The position numbers and the translations under genes were made by a program. Positions 25,773-35,835 of a stretch of DNA of 64,000 nucleotides are shown in pieces. The notes below the pieces were generated by a model. It ran no database searches. It saw only the letters and a list, made by a program, of their open reading frames with translations, and was not told the DNA's origin. The stretch is from assembly GCA_002256205.1 (NCBI GenBank), contig NKIW01000006.1, positions 62,001 to 126,000 of the forward strand, read 5' to 3'. This DNA is from Rhizobiales bacterium PAR1 (lineage in GTDB: Bacteria > Pseudomonadota > Alphaproteobacteria > Rhizobiales > Beijerinckiaceae). Positions within the stretch are counted from its first letter, which is position 1; every line of letters starts with the position of its first letter.

Positions 25773-26462
25773 TTAGGCCCGCTGAAGCCGGGCGCGATCG
25801 CCGACGGTGACATTCGCTTCGCGAAGGTAGAGCGGCTTGGCGGGCGCTGCGGCAGGGTCCGCCACGCCGCCGAGGCGCGCAACCCAACTGATCTCCGGCG
25901 CGGGGAGCGTGGTCACGGCACCGTTTCGATAATCTGTCGTTGTGCCCTTGCGCGCCAACGCCAGCTTTTCGGCGGCATTGCCGACAAAAGCAACCATGCC
26001 ATCGCCGATCTTGCGGGCGGCATCTTCGAGCGAAAACAGGCCAGGCCCGGCAATCGTGCGACCACCCATCGCAAAGGCCTGAAAGAAGACCATGCCGTGG
26101 CGCGCATCAATGGCGGCGGCGACGGGACGGCGATCCTCGCCAAACAGCAGCGGCGCGGCAAAGGCCGCGAGTGTCGAGACGCCGACGGCAGGCTTGTTAT
26201 GCACCAACGCGAAACCACGTGCGGCGGCGATACCAATCCGGAGGCCGGTAAAGCTCCCCGGTCCGGTGGTCACGGCGAAGCGATCAATCTGAGAAAAAGC
26301 CTTGCCCGAATGATCCAGCACGCGCCGAACCATCGGCATCAGCGCCTCGGAATGGCCGCGCTCCATGGGCTCGCTTTCAGAAGCGAGGACGTTGCCGCTC
26401 CCCGCCTCGACCAGCGCGGCGGAGGTGGCGCCAAGCGCGGTATCGAGAGCGAGGACAAGCAC
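25773..26462 (-). CDS. tsaB: tRNA threonylcarbamoyladenosine biosynthesis protein TsaB
   Basis: 229-aa ASKHA-fold protein that partners TsaD/TsaE in making t6A37 in tRNA. It begins MLVLALDTALGATSAAL, with MPMVRRVLDHSGKAFSQIDRFAVTTGPGSFTGLRIGI, the diagnostic TsaB segment. The start is GTG (26462) with AAGGA seven bases upstream. It is followed closely by rimI. Confidence 0.95.
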   Translation of the reverse strand: MLVLALDTALGATSAALVEAGSGNVLASESEPMERGHSEALMPMVRRVLDHSGKAFSQIDRFAVTTGPGSFTGLRIGIAAARGFALVHNKPAVGVSTLAAFAAPLLFGEDRRPVAAAIDARHGMVFFQAFAMGGRTIAGPGLFSLEDAARKIGDGMVAFVGNAAEKLALARKGTTTDYRNGAVTTLPAPEISWVARLGGVADPAAAPAKPLYLREANVTVGDRARLQRA

Positions 26463-26482
26463 GTTTAATTCCTTGAAGGCAA

Positions 26483-27040
26483 TCAGGCGGCTTCGACCGA
26501 TTGAACATCCGGCAGGAAGTGGCGCAGGAGGTTCTGGATGCCGTGCTTGAGCGTCGCGGTCGAGGAGGGGCAGCCCGAGCAGGCGCCCTTCATGGTAAGA
26601 TATACGACACCCTCGCGGAAGCCTTTAAAGGTGATATCGCCGCCATCGCCCGCCACCGCAGGGCGGATGCGGGTTTCAAGGAGTTCTTTGATAGTCGCGA
26701 CGGTATCGGCATCTTCCGGCGCGAAGAATTCTTCGCCAGTGACTTCCGCAGCGGCATTGACGGCCAAGATAGGCACGCCGGAGAGGTAATGCTCCATGAT
26801 CGCACCGAGAATCGCCGGCTTGAGATGCTGCCATTCGCCCGCAGACTTGGTGACAGTCACGAAATCGGAGCCGAAAAACACGCCGGTGACGCCGGGAATG
26901 CCAAAGAGCGCCTGAGCGAGCGGCGAAGCGCCGGCATCGGCAGAAGAGCGGAATTCGCGCGTTCCATCGCCCAGAACGGTTTTTCCGGGTAGGAATTTCA
27001 AGGTGGCAGGGTTTGGCGTCGCTTCGGTCTGGATAAACAT
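26483..27040 (-). CDS. NifU-type iron-sulfur scaffold protein (Nfu)
   Basis: 185-aa Nfu protein. The N-terminal Nfu domain begins MFIQTEATPNPATLKFLPG and includes LAQALFGIPGVTGVFFGSDFVTVTK. The C-terminal NifU domain has the Fe-S CxxC motif CSGCPSS. It assembles or delivers [4Fe-4S] clusters. The ATG at 27040 is preceded by GAGG. An upstream start at 27076 gives a low-similarity extension and is rejected. Confidence 0.93.
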   Translation of the reverse strand: MFIQTEATPNPATLKFLPGKTVLGDGTREFRSSADAGASPLAQALFGIPGVTGVFFGSDFVTVTKSAGEWQHLKPAILGAIMEHYLSGVPILAVNAAAEVTGEEFFAPEDADTVATIKELLETRIRPAVAGDGGDITFKGFREGVVYLTMKGACSGCPSSTATLKHGIQNLLRHFLPDVQSVEAA

Positions 27041-27157
27041 GGGAGCCTCATCGCGCGGCGTGGCAGCCGGGGTCAAGGGTCCGGTGGGCCGCTTCCGACT
27101 ACATAAACCCGCTTTGGGGCGGGGAAAAGGCCCGTTGGATCAAAAGGTCGCGCAAGG

Positions 27158-27652
27158 TTACGCCAGCGCCTCGAAATCGGCATCCGCCAGACCGCCCGGA
27201 ACAATCGTCACCGGAACCGGGAAGCTCGCGGCAACGCGACCCGCGATCAGCGAGACCAGCGGCCCCGGCCCTTCCTTACCCGTTCCTGCGGCGAGCACCA
27301 GCACGGCGATATCCTCGTCGCTCTCGATGAAGCGCATGACCTCATCGGAAGGCGCGCCGGTGCGAATCACGCGTTCCGGCTCGAAACCGGCCTCGCGACG
27401 CGCGATTTCCGCCGCTTTGTCGAGCCGGGCGTTGGCCTCGGCCTCGGCTTCAGCCTGCATGAGATCGCCAACGCCGAGCCATGGTTGGCCTTCTTCCGGC
27501 ACGATGATCGCCAGCATCACGAGGTTGGCGCCCGAGCGCCGCACACGTCGGGCGGCAAACAGCACCGCGCGTTCGCATTCGGGCGTATCATCGACGATGA
27601 TCAGGATCTTGGGCCGGTGACCCGGCTCATAGGCGCGTCTTCTGAACGCCAT
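27158..27652 (-). CDS. Universal stress protein (UspA family)
   Basis: 164-aa Usp-fold protein beginning with a basic leader and then ILIIVDDTPECERAVLFAARR. The nucleotide-binding glycine region is degenerate: VLVLAAGTGKEGPGPLVSLIAGRVAASFPVPVTIVPGG has only part of the GxxGxnxxxS motif. ATP binding is therefore uncertain. It stands between nfu and trpS as a separate small gene. Confidence 0.88.
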   Translation of the reverse strand: MAFRRRAYEPGHRPKILIIVDDTPECERAVLFAARRVRRSGANLVMLAIIVPEEGQPWLGVGDLMQAEAEAEANARLDKAAEIARREAGFEPERVIRTGAPSDEVMRFIESDEDIAVLVLAAGTGKEGPGPLVSLIAGRVAASFPVPVTIVPGGLADADFEALA

Positions 27653-27743
27653 TCACATCCCCAATGCCGTTGGGTGCCGAACCCACTGCCCGAAAGCGAG
27701 CTAGCCATGCTGCCAAAGGCCGGCGCACTGCGCAAGCGGAGGA

Positions 27744-28802
27744 TCAGCCCTGAATGAAGCCGAGGATGCCGCGAACATCGCGCATCACCGGTTCGGCGAT
27801 CGCGCGGGCGCGCTCGGCGCCATCCTTCAGCACCGCGTCGATCATCGCCGGATCACCAGTCAGACGGCGCATTTCAGCACCGATCGGCGAGAGTTTCTCG
27901 ACCGAAAGCTCGACAAGCGCGTTCTTGAAGGTCGAGAACTGGCCACCACCGAATTCGGAGAGAATCGTGGCAGGCTCACGGCCCGAAAGCGCGGCAAAGA
28001 TCGTCACGAGGTTTTCCGCCTCGGGACGGCCCTTGAGACCTTCGGCTTCACCTGGCAGCGGCTCGGGATCGGTCTTGGCCTTGCGGATCTTCTGCGCGAT
28101 GGCATCGGCATCATCCGTCAGGTTGAGACGCGAATTGTCCGAGGCGTCGGACTTCGACATTTTCTTGGTGCCGTCGCGCAAGGACATCACGCGCGGTGCG
28201 GGACCGGCGATCAGCGGTTCCGGCTGCGGGAAATAATCGCCCGATTCGAGGCCAAGCGCGCGGATGCGGTCACCGAAATCGAAGTTGAACTTCTGGGCGA
28301 TATCGCGCGTCAACTCGAGATGCTGCTTCTGGTCTTCGCCCACCGGCACATGCGTGGCGCGGTAGACGAGAATGTCCGCTGCCATCAATGTCGGGTAGGC
28401 AAAAAGGCCGATGGAGGCATTCTCGCGATCCTTGCCGGCCTTTTCCTTGAACTGCGTCATGCGGTTCAGCCAGCCCATGCGGGCGATGCAGTTGAATACC
28501 CAGGCGAGTTCGGCGTGGCCGGCCACCTGGCTCTGGTTGAAGACGATATGCTTTTTGGCGTCGATCCCGGCGGCAAGGAAGGCGGCGGTGACTTCGCGCG
28601 TGGCGCGGGTGAGTTCCACCGGATCCTGCGGCATGGTGATCGCGTGCATATCGACGACGCAATAGATGCAGTCGTGCCCATCCTGAAGCTCGGCGAAGCG
28701 CTTGATCGCACCGAGATAATTGCCAAGATGCAGGTTTCCGGTCGGTTGCACGCCCGAAAACACGCGGGGCTGATAAGGCTTCAGGGTCACGGACTGGGTC
28801 AC
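27744..28802 (-). CDS. trpS: Tryptophan--tRNA ligase
   Basis: 352-aa class I aminoacyl-tRNA synthetase. The HIGH-type motif is [13 protein letters not shown] near residue 25 and the KMSKS loop is [10 protein letters not shown]. The GTG at 28802 is chosen because GGAAA lies six bases upstream and the protein then matches family length; an upstream in-frame start at 28865 would add 21 residues. It lies 84 bp downstream of murJ on the same strand. Confidence 0.95.
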   Translation of the reverse strand: MTQSVTLKPYQPRVFSGVQPTGNLHLGNYLGAIKRFAELQDGHDCIYCVVDMHAITMPQDPVELTRATREVTAAFLAAGIDAKKHIVFNQSQVAGHAELAWVFNCIARMGWLNRMTQFKEKAGKDRENASIGLFAYPTLMAADILVYRATHVPVGEDQKQHLELTRDIAQKFNFDFGDRIRALGLESGDYFPQPEPLIAGPAPRVMSLRDGTKKMSKSDASDNSRLNLTDDADAIAQKIRKAKTDPEPLPGEAEGLKGRPEAENLVTIFAALSGREPATILSEFGGGQFSTFKNALVELSVEKLSPIGAEMRRLTGDPAMIDAVLKDGAERARAIAEPVMRDVRGILGFIQG

Positions 28803-28886
28803 GGCGCGTTTCCATCGGGCAAGAAGAGACCGCAGCGCTCTATCAATCCCGGACGGGAAGAACAAGCGGTCCGATGATGGATAGGC

Positions 28887-30461
28887 TTATTCGGCGCCCT
28901 TTTGGCCGATCCGACGCAGCCGACGGAAGGTAAATGCGCCGAGAAGGCGCGCGGCGGCGGCATAAATCGCAAGGCCCGCGAGACAGATCAGCGCCAAAAC
29001 CGACCCTTTCTCGTAGAACGCGCGTTCGGCGGCCATCCAGTCCTTGGCTTCGAGCGCAAGCCAGCCGATGCAGAAGCCCATCACGCCCGCCGCGAGAAGC
29101 GCCGCGAAGGCCCGCGCCCAGGCGCGCGGCAGGATCGACATCCGCCCCTGCGCGGCAAAGGCCAGCACGAGCGCGTTGACCCAGACGCCGATGGCCACGC
29201 CAGCCGCCGGCGCAATGGCACGCTCGATATCGCGAAACAGCGCGGCTCCGGCGATATTCGCCGCAAGACCGAGTCCCACCGCGATCAGCGGCGGGCGCAT
29301 CTCTTCCCGCGCCAGAAACGTCGGCAGGATCACCTTGATCAGCACAAAGGCCGGCAGCGCGAGCGCCAGAACCTTCAGAAGCGCCGCTGTCGCGCGCGCA
29401 TCCTCGGCAAGAAAGGCGCCGCGCTGGAACAAGACCGCCGTAATCGGCTTGGCGAGGACAAAAAGCGCAACCGTTGCCGGCAAGATGAGCAGCGAGGCGA
29501 AAACAAGGGATTCCGATTGCGCTTCCGCCATCGCCTCTCCGTCGCCCTGATGAAAGGCACGTGCGAGGCGCGGCAACAGCACAACCCCCACCGCCGAGGC
29601 AACAAAGCCGACCGGAAGCTGGAAGAGCCGGTCAGCGAAATAGAGCCACGAGATCGCGCGCGGCTCGAGCGAGGCGAACTGGCTCGCGACAATCATCTGC
29701 ACATGGCCCGAGCCTGCGATCACCATGCCTGGAAGTGCCAGCAAAAGCAGCGTCTTTGCAGAAGGATCGACGCGCCCCATCAGCGCGTCGCCAAGGCGCG
29801 GGCGGACGTCAAACCCTTCCCGCGCGGCGGAAATCCAGAGAATCACGAGTTGGAAAAATCCGGCGACCAGCACGGTCGAGACCAGCACGAGGCCCGCCTG
29901 CCGCTGGCCCCCGGGCAGGATAAAAACCAGCGCCAGCAGTACCCCGATCATCAGGATATTGAGCACCAGCGGCACCAGTGCCGCGATCGCATAGCGCTCG
30001 ACCGCGTTGAGCACGGCGGACATCACCGCCACGACGAGAATGAAGCCGACGAAAGGAAAGGCGATCCGTCCGAATAGCACGGCATCGGCGAACTTAGCCT
30101 CATCGACCCGGAAGCCATAGGCCAGAACCGCCATAATTTGCGGCATCGCGAATTCGGCCACCGCAACGAGCACGATCAGCACGACACAAAGGAGCGAGAG
30201 AAGATCATCCGAGAAACCACGTGCGGCCTGCACGCCACCCTCCCGTTCAAGCCGGGCAAGGCGCGGCACAATCGCCGCATTGAGCGCGCCCTCGCTCATC
30301 ATCTTGCGAAAAAGGTTCGGGATGAGAAAGGCCGCGACGTAGACATCTGCCACCGGCCCGGTCCCCAGAACGGCCGCGATCAGGATATCGCGGATAAACC
30401 CGGTGATGCGGGAGGCAAGCGTCGCCGATCCGACGATCGTGAACTGGAGGGCGAGCGACAT
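28887..30461 (-). CDS. murJ: Lipid II flippase MurJ
   Basis: 524-aa integral membrane protein of the MOP superfamily with about 14 hydrophobic helices. It opens with SATLASRITGFIRDILIAAVLGTGPVADVYVAAFLIPNLFRKMMSEGA, whose pattern of Arg residues and FRKMMSEGA is diagnostic for MurJ/MviN. It translocates lipid II to the periplasm for peptidoglycan synthesis. Likely transcribed with trpS. Confidence 0.95.
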   Translation of the reverse strand: MSLALQFTIVGSATLASRITGFIRDILIAAVLGTGPVADVYVAAFLIPNLFRKMMSEGALNAAIVPRLARLEREGGVQAARGFSDDLLSLLCVVLIVLVAVAEFAMPQIMAVLAYGFRVDEAKFADAVLFGRIAFPFVGFILVVAVMSAVLNAVERYAIAALVPLVLNILMIGVLLALVFILPGGQRQAGLVLVSTVLVAGFFQLVILWISAAREGFDVRPRLGDALMGRVDPSAKTLLLLALPGMVIAGSGHVQMIVASQFASLEPRAISWLYFADRLFQLPVGFVASAVGVVLLPRLARAFHQGDGEAMAEAQSESLVFASLLILPATVALFVLAKPITAVLFQRGAFLAEDARATAALLKVLALALPAFVLIKVILPTFLAREEMRPPLIAVGLGLAANIAGAALFRDIERAIAPAAGVAIGVWVNALVLAFAAQGRMSILPRAWARAFAALLAAGVMGFCIGWLALEAKDWMAAERAFYEKGSVLALICLAGLAIYAAAARLLGAFTFRRLRRIGQKGAE

Positions 30462-30518
30462 GAAACCGAGCCTCCCCTACGCGCCACGCTTCGTCAAGCC
30501 GGCAGGTTGGCGGCGACG

Positions 30519-31283
30519 TCAGGATCGCAAAAGGATATCTGCGGGCATGAACCCGGTGCGCAGGGCATGCGCCCATTCCGGCCGACCGTTATCATCGGCT
30601 CGGCGCGCGGCCCGCTCAAAGTCGTAACTCACGGCACGAAAAGTGATATCCGGCATCGATTCGGAACTGGAAAGATCGAGAATGGCATAGCGCGCGTGCG
30701 GTATTCCTGCCTCAGAAACATGCTTTTGGCCCGTGGTATCATCATAACCCGGATCGCCAACACTGCCGGGATTGACGAGAAACGTGCCTTTCGGCAAGCG
30801 AACCACATCGGCGCGATGGCTATGGCCCATCAGGACGATGCGCGCTGAAACCGGCCCGAGCCGACGCATGATCTTGTCCAGCGGCGCGCGGACAAGACGA
30901 CCCTCAGCAATCTCATCGAGTACATAGCGATCATCATGGTTGGGTGTGGCGTGAAAACCAATTACGCCCGGCAGGAACTCCCGCTGGAACGGCAAGGCCG
31001 CCAGCCGCGTGCGATCCGCCGATCCCAGCGCATCACAGGCAAAGGCGTCCGAAGGGCCAAGGTCAGCGCGAAGCCCTTCTCCAACGAGGCGATCATGATT
31101 GCCGCGCACGGTCGGCGCGTTGAGTGCTTTCAGGCGCTCGAAGGTTTCTTTCGGCCACAAGGGTCCCGAAACGCAGTCTCCAAGATCGACGATAAGATCA
31201 ATTCGCTGCCGTTCCAGATCGGCCAGCACCGCCTCCAGCGCGAGGATATTGCCATGAATATCGGCGATAACGGCGATGCGCAT
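30519..31283 (-). CDS. Metallophosphoesterase family protein
   Basis: 254-aa calcineurin-like phosphoesterase. Metal-binding motifs are in order: IADIHGNILAL (D-x-H), DLGDCVSGP (GD), RGNHD (GNHD), GFHATPNHD, and MGHSHRAD (GHxH). It resembles YfcE-type cytosolic phosphodiesterases. AGGGG upstream of the ATG at 31283 supports the start. Substrate cannot be predicted. It lies 9 bp after hslU on the same strand. Confidence 0.88.
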   Translation of the reverse strand: MRIAVIADIHGNILALEAVLADLERQRIDLIVDLGDCVSGPLWPKETFERLKALNAPTVRGNHDRLVGEGLRADLGPSDAFACDALGSADRTRLAALPFQREFLPGVIGFHATPNHDDRYVLDEIAEGRLVRAPLDKIMRRLGPVSARIVLMGHSHRADVVRLPKGTFLVNPGSVGDPGYDDTTGQKHVSEAGIPHARYAILDLSSSESMPDITFRAVSYDFERAARRADDNGRPEWAHALRTGFMPADILLRS

Positions 31284-31292
31284 CGAAAACCC

Positions 31293-32603
31293 CTAGAGAA
31301 TGAAGCGCGAGAGATCCGCGTTGCGCGAGAGCCCGCCAACCTCGCGCTCGACCATCGCGCCATCAACCGCGATGGATTCGCCAGCACGATCGGTTGCCGT
31401 GAAGCTCACCTCGTCAAGGACGCGTTCCAGTACGGTTTGCAGCCGCCGCGCGCCAATATTCTCGACGTTGGAATTCACCTCGAAAGCCGCCCGCGCAACC
31501 GCAAGGATGGCGTCATCGGTAAAGGAAAGCGTCACGCCTTCGGTCGCCATCAGTGCGATATATTGCTTGATGAGCGAAGCCTCGGTTTCCGTGAGAATGC
31601 GCCTGAAATCATCCTCGCCCAGCGGCTTCAACTCGACCCGGATCGGCAGGCGACCCTGCAACTCAGGCAGCAGGTCCGAAGGCTTCGAGACATGGAAGGC
31701 GCCGGAGGCGATGAAAAGCACGTGATCCGTCTTCACCGGGCCATGCTTGGTGGCCACCGTCGTGCCTTCAATCAAAGGCAGGAGATCGCGCTGGACGCCC
31801 TCGCGGCTGACATCGCCACCAGAGCGACCTTCCCGCACGGAAATTTTGTCGATCTCGTCGAGAAAGACAATTCCGTTCTCTTCCACCGATCGAATCGCGT
31901 CCGAAATGATACGATCCTGATCAACGAGCTTGTCACTTTCCTCGGCAATCAGCGGCTCATACGCGTCTTTGACGGTCAAGCGGCGCGGTTTACCCTTATT
32001 CCCGAAGGCCTTGCCGAGCATATCGCCGAGCGAAACCGCTCCAATCTGTCCGCCGGGCATGCCGGGGATTTCGAACATCGGCATACCCCCGCTTCCGGGC
32101 GCCTGAATCTCGATCTCGATTTCCTTTTCGGCCAGTTCACCCGCGCGGAGCTTCTTGCGGAAGGATTCGCGGGTAGCCGGCGAGGCGGTGGCGCCGACCA
32201 GGGCATCGAGCACGCGCTCTTCTGCCGCGACCTGAGCCTTTGCGACCACATCCTTACGGCGCGCTTCACGCTGGAGCGCGATGCCGATTTCGACAAGATC
32301 GCGGATGATCTGCTCGACATCGCGGCCGACATAGCCGACTTCGGTGAATTTCGTCGCCTCTACCTTCAAAAAGGGTGCCCCAGCCAGCTTGGCGAGGCGG
32401 CGAGCGATCTCGGTCTTGCCGCAGCCGGTCGGGCCGATCATCAGGATGTTCTTGGGCAGAACCTCCTCGCGCATTGGCCCTTCAAGCTGCTGGCGACGCC
32501 AGCGGTTGCGCAAGGCAATCGCCACGGCGCGCTTGGCATCCTTCTGGCCGACGATGAAACGATCGAGTTCAGAGACGATCTCGCGGGGAGAAAAGGTGGT
32601 CAT
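31293..32603 (-). CDS. hslU: ATP-dependent protease ATPase subunit HslU
   Basis: 436-aa AAA+ unfoldase that feeds substrates to HslV. Walker A GPTGCGKT is at residues 57-64 and Walker B is [10 protein letters not shown]; the family-specific start is [20 protein letters not shown] and the C-terminus is LSRFIL, the tail that docks into HslV. The ATG at 32603 comes two bases after the hslV stop, with GAGG in the hslV 3' end as its ribosome site. Confidence 0.97.
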   Translation of the reverse strand: MTTFSPREIVSELDRFIVGQKDAKRAVAIALRNRWRRQQLEGPMREEVLPKNILMIGPTGCGKTEIARRLAKLAGAPFLKVEATKFTEVGYVGRDVEQIIRDLVEIGIALQREARRKDVVAKAQVAAEERVLDALVGATASPATRESFRKKLRAGELAEKEIEIEIQAPGSGGMPMFEIPGMPGGQIGAVSLGDMLGKAFGNKGKPRRLTVKDAYEPLIAEESDKLVDQDRIISDAIRSVEENGIVFLDEIDKISVREGRSGGDVSREGVQRDLLPLIEGTTVATKHGPVKTDHVLFIASGAFHVSKPSDLLPELQGRLPIRVELKPLGEDDFRRILTETEASLIKQYIALMATEGVTLSFTDDAILAVARAAFEVNSNVENIGARRLQTVLERVLDEVSFTATDRAGESIAVDGAMVEREVGGLSRNADLSRFIL

Positions 32604-32604
32604 T

Positions 32605-33156
32605 TCAGGCCTCAATCTTCTCGATCACGACGTTTTCGTTGGTGTAGACGCAGATTTCGCCCGCGATCTTCATGGCGCGACGAACAATCGATTCGGCATC
32701 GAAATCAGTGTCGATCAGCGCCCGTGCGGCCGCGAGGGCGTACATCCCGCCTGACCCGATCCCCATGACGCCACCTTCGGGTTCGAGCACATCGCCCGTG
32801 CCGGAGAGGACGAGGCCGGTGGTTTTATCGGCGACCAGCATCATCGCTTCCAGACGGCGGAGATAGCGATCCGTGCGCCAGTCCTTGGCGAGTTCGACGC
32901 AGGCGCGCGTCAACTGCCCCGGATATTGCTCGATTTTCGCTTCGAGACGCTCGAACAGCGTGAAGGCATCGGCCGTCGCGCCCGCAAAGCCTGCGATAAC
33001 ATCCCCCTTGCCAAGACGGCGGACCTTTTTCGCATTGCCCTTGATGATCGTCTGGCCAAGGCTGACCTGCCCGTCACCGCCGATCACGGTCTGGCCGCCT
33101 TTCCGGACCATCAGAATGGTCGTTGCGTGCCAACTTTGCGGGGATTGCTCGGACAA
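32605..33156 (-). CDS. hslV: ATP-dependent protease proteolytic subunit HslV
   Basis: 183-aa threonine protease of the proteasome-like HslVU complex. A short propeptide ([11 protein letters not shown]) precedes the catalytic Thr of [33 protein letters not shown] is typical of the family. First gene of the hslVU operon; a candidate sigma32-type promoter lies about 30-60 bp upstream. Confidence 0.97.
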   Translation of the reverse strand: MSEQSPQSWHATTILMVRKGGQTVIGGDGQVSLGQTIIKGNAKKVRRLGKGDVIAGFAGATADAFTLFERLEAKIEQYPGQLTRACVELAKDWRTDRYLRRLEAMMLVADKTTGLVLSGTGDVLEPEGGVMGIGSGGMYALAAARALIDTDFDAESIVRRAMKIAGEICVYTNENVVIEKIEA

Positions 33157-33188
33157 GGGAATGCTCCGGTTCGGATTTTGGTTCTCTT

Positions 33189-33218
33189 ATGTAGGGGTTC
33201 GCAAGGCGGCTTGCCAAG
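33189..33218 (-). promoter_or_regulatory. Candidate RpoH (heat-shock) promoter of hslVU
   Basis: On the minus strand, CTTGGCA (33218-33212) is followed after 14 bp by CCCCTACAT (33197-33189). This resembles the sigma32 pattern CTTG(AAA)-N13-15-CCCCATNT, with an extra base in the -10. Start of transcription would be near 33182, giving a leader of about 25 bases before the hslV ATG. Confidence 0.45.
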
Positions 33219-33360
33219 GTGGACAAAATGCGCCTCCCCCGAAAGGCGCTTAACCCCTTAGACGTTCTTGAATTGCCGTGGATCGGCTTTTTCGTTAAAG
33301 GCGGGGCTTCTTTCTTTCCACGAGCTTCGGTTCTGCCGAAGACAGCCAAGGATCAGACCG

Positions 33361-33954
33361 ATGCGCCGCGCGGAAATCAGGCGGGAAACCGGTGAAACCA
33401 AGATCGAGGTCGCCATCGATCTTGACGGCATGGGCCGCGCGGATATCGCGACCGGCGTCGGTTTTCTCGATCACATGCTGCATCTGCTCGCGCGCCACTC
33501 GATGATCGACATGCTGGTGCGCGCAGAGGGGGATCTCCACGTGGATGATCACCACACCACGGAAGATGTCGCCATCGCGCTCGGACAGGCTTTTGCAAAG
33601 GCCCTCGGCGACAAGAAGGGCATCACCCGTTACGCCGATTGCCTGATGCCGATGGACGAGACGCTCTCCCGCGTCGCGCTCGACATCTCGGGCCGGGCGT
33701 TTCTGGTGTTCCGCGTCGAATTCCCGACCGAGAAGATCGGCGCCTTCGATACCGAACTCGTGCGCGAGTGGTTTCAGGCCTTTGCCTCGAATGCCGGTGT
33801 GACGCTACACGCGGAATGCCTCTATGGCCTCAACAGTCACCATATCGCCGAGAGCCTGTTCAAGGGTCTCGCCCGCGTGCTGCGCCATGCCACCGAACGC
33901 GATGCGCGCGCTGCGGATCGTGTGCCTTCCACCAAAGGGACGTTGTCGATCTGA
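33361..33954 (+). CDS. hisB: Imidazoleglycerol-phosphate dehydratase
   Basis: 197-aa monofunctional dehydratase of histidine biosynthesis (step 6). Manganese-binding motifs DDHHTTED and LNSHHIAES are intact, and [15 protein letters not shown] is conserved. The ATG at 33361 follows AAGGA; an upstream in-frame start at 33268 adds a non-homologous stretch. First gene of a tightly overlapping his operon. Confidence 0.96.
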   Translation: MRRAEIRRETGETKIEVAIDLDGMGRADIATGVGFLDHMLHLLARHSMIDMLVRAEGDLHVDDHHTTEDVAIALGQAFAKALGDKKGITRYADCLMPMDETLSRVALDISGRAFLVFRVEFPTEKIGAFDTELVREWFQAFASNAGVTLHAECLYGLNSHHIAESLFKGLARVLRHATERDARAADRVPSTKGTLSI

Positions 33955-34439
33955 TGGCCCGCTATACGGTCCATGCGCCGGTTCAGTCTGAAACCCGTTC
34001 GGAAGCGCTCGAACGGGCGGTTTTCGTGCGCGATGGCTGGAACTGGGCGGCCTTCGCTTTCGGCCCGTTCTGGCTGCTCTGGCATCGCCACTGGGTGACG
34101 GGGCTGCTCGGCATTGTGGCTTTTGCTGGCATTGTCGGTGGCATCACGGTTCTGCCGGCTGCGCCTCTCGCGAAATCCATTGCAACCTCGCTGCTCTCTA
34201 TCCTTTGGGGACTCGAAGGGGCTTCCTTGCGGCGGTTTGCGTTAAGGCGTGCCGGATTCGTGGAAGAGGGCGTCATCGTCGGGAACAACATCGATGAACT
34301 CGAGCAACGCTATTTTGCCGAGTCCAGCGGGAATGTGCCTGAAACACTGCCCGCGACATCGCCTGTCGCCTCTCATCCGGCCGGTCTCTGGTCGCAGCCG
34401 GTCATCGGGCTCTTCCCGGATGCGAGGAAGCATCCATGA
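33954..34439 (+). CDS. DUF2628 domain membrane protein in his operon
   Basis: 161-aa protein. A short hydrophilic start ([10 protein letters not shown]) is followed by [19 protein letters not shown], the hallmark of DUF2628, then hydrophobic stretches at about residues 45-75 and 78-88 suggesting a small inner-membrane protein. It overlaps the hisB stop by one base (TGATG) and the hisH start by ATGA, so it is co-translated with the pathway. No function is known; the same insertion in other alphaproteobacterial his operons is from memory. Confidence 0.85.
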   Translation: MARYTVHAPVQSETRSEALERAVFVRDGWNWAAFAFGPFWLLWHRHWVTGLLGIVAFAGIVGGITVLPAAPLAKSIATSLLSILWGLEGASLRRFALRRAGFVEEGVIVGNNIDELEQRYFAESSGNVPETLPATSPVASHPAGLWSQPVIGLFPDARKHP

Positions 34440-35086
34440 AAATCGCTCTTATTGATTATGGCGCCGGCAATCTCCACTCCGCCGGCAAGGCGCTCGAACG
34501 CGCGATGATCGAGGCCGGGGTTTCCGGCCACATTGTGCTCGGCGCCAACCCGGATGATATCGCGGAAGCCGATCGCATCGTGCTGCCGGGCGATGGTGCT
34601 TATCGCGATTGCCGCGAAAATCTTAGCCTCGTCGATGGGCTCGAAGAAGTGCTGACCGAGCAGGTTCGCGTCAAGGGTCGCCCATTTCTCGGCATCTGCG
34701 TCGGGATGCAGCTCCTCAGCGATATCGGCGAGGAACGCGGTGAAACGCAGGGTCTGGGCTGGATTCCGGGCCGTGTTGTGGCGCTGGACCCGAAAGCGCG
34801 GTATCTCAAGGTGCCACACATGGGCTGGAACACGCTAGAGCGGCGCGGCGAGCACCCGGTGCTTGACGGCCTGACCTTCGGCGAGGGCGGGCTGCACGCC
34901 TATTTTCTGCATTCCTATCATCTGCTTCCTACCTATGCGGCTGATCTGCTGGCGACCGCCGATTACGGCGGACCTGTTTCGGCCATCGTCGGGCGCGATA
35001 CGGTGATCGGGACGCAGTTCCACCCGGAAAAAAGTCAGGCGCTGGGCATCAAGCTTCTCGCCAATTTCGTGAAATGGTCGCCATGA
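34436..35086 (+). CDS. hisH: Imidazole glycerol phosphate synthase, glutaminase subunit
   Basis: 216-aa class I glutamine amidotransferase supplying ammonia to HisF. The nucleophile Cys is in [11 protein letters not shown] and the His/Glu pair in TQFHPEKSQ. Both ends overlap neighbours by ATGA, indicating coupled translation within the operon. Confidence 0.97.
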   Translation: MKIALIDYGAGNLHSAGKALERAMIEAGVSGHIVLGANPDDIAEADRIVLPGDGAYRDCRENLSLVDGLEEVLTEQVRVKGRPFLGICVGMQLLSDIGEERGETQGLGWIPGRVVALDPKARYLKVPHMGWNTLERRGEHPVLDGLTFGEGGLHAYFLHSYHLLPTYAADLLATADYGGPVSAIVGRDTVIGTQFHPEKSQALGIKLLANFVKWSP

Positions 35087-35835
35087 AGCCGGCAAGCATG
35101 ATCCTCTATCCCGCCATCGATCTGAAAGGCGGCCAGTGCGTGCGCCTCAAGCAGGGCGACATGGCGCAGGCGACCGTTTTCAACGACGATCCTGCCGCTC
35201 AGGCCGCCAGCTTCGAGACGCAAGGTTTTGAGGCGCTGCATGTCGTCGATCTCGATGGCGCTTTTGCCGGTGAGGCGGTCAACGGGTCGGCGGTCGAGGG
35301 AATTCTCGCGCGCGTGAAATTCCCGGTTCAGCTCGGCGGCGGCATCCGCCGGATGGATCAGGTCGAGGGCTGGGTGAAGCGCGGCATTTCGCGCGTTATC
35401 ATCGGTACCGCCGCGCTGCGCGACCCCGATTTCGTGAAAACCGCTGCGAAGGCCTTTCCCGAAAGGATCGCGGTCGGCATCGACGCGCGGGATGGCAAGG
35501 TCGCGGTCGAAGGCTGGGCGGAAACCTCGGATATGCTGGCCGTGGATCTCGGCAAACGCTTCGAGGATGCCGGCGTTTCGGCGATCATCTACACCAATAT
35601 CGCGCGCGACGGCATGCTCTCCGGCCTCGATTTCGAGGGCACGATCAGCCTCGGCAAGGCACTCTCGATTCCGGTGATTGCCTCCGGCGGGCTGGCCTCA
35701 ATGGCCGATATCGAGCGCCTGATGCAGCCGGATTGCGCGCATCTCGCGGGTGCAATCACAGGGCGCGCGCTTTATGACGGGCGGCTCGACCCGGCGGCAG
35801 CGCTGGCGTTGATCAACGGAAAGCGTGCCGCATGA
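35083..35835 (+). CDS. hisA: ProFAR isomerase (phosphoribosylformimino-5-aminoimidazole carboxamide ribotide isomerase)
   Basis: 250-aa (beta/alpha)8 isomerase. The catalytic Asp residues lie in YPAIDLKGG and [13 protein letters not shown]. Phosphate loops are QLGGGIR and IASGGLAS. The ATG at 35083 overlaps the hisH stop (ATGA); Met at 35098 is an alternative. Confidence 0.96.
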   Translation: MKPASMILYPAIDLKGGQCVRLKQGDMAQATVFNDDPAAQAASFETQGFEALHVVDLDGAFAGEAVNGSAVEGILARVKFPVQLGGGIRRMDQVEGWVKRGISRVIIGTAALRDPDFVKTAAKAFPERIAVGIDARDGKVAVEGWAETSDMLAVDLGKRFEDAGVSAIIYTNIARDGMLSGLDFEGTISLGKALSIPVIASGGLASMADIERLMQPDCAHLAGAITGRALYDGRLDPAAALALINGKRAA

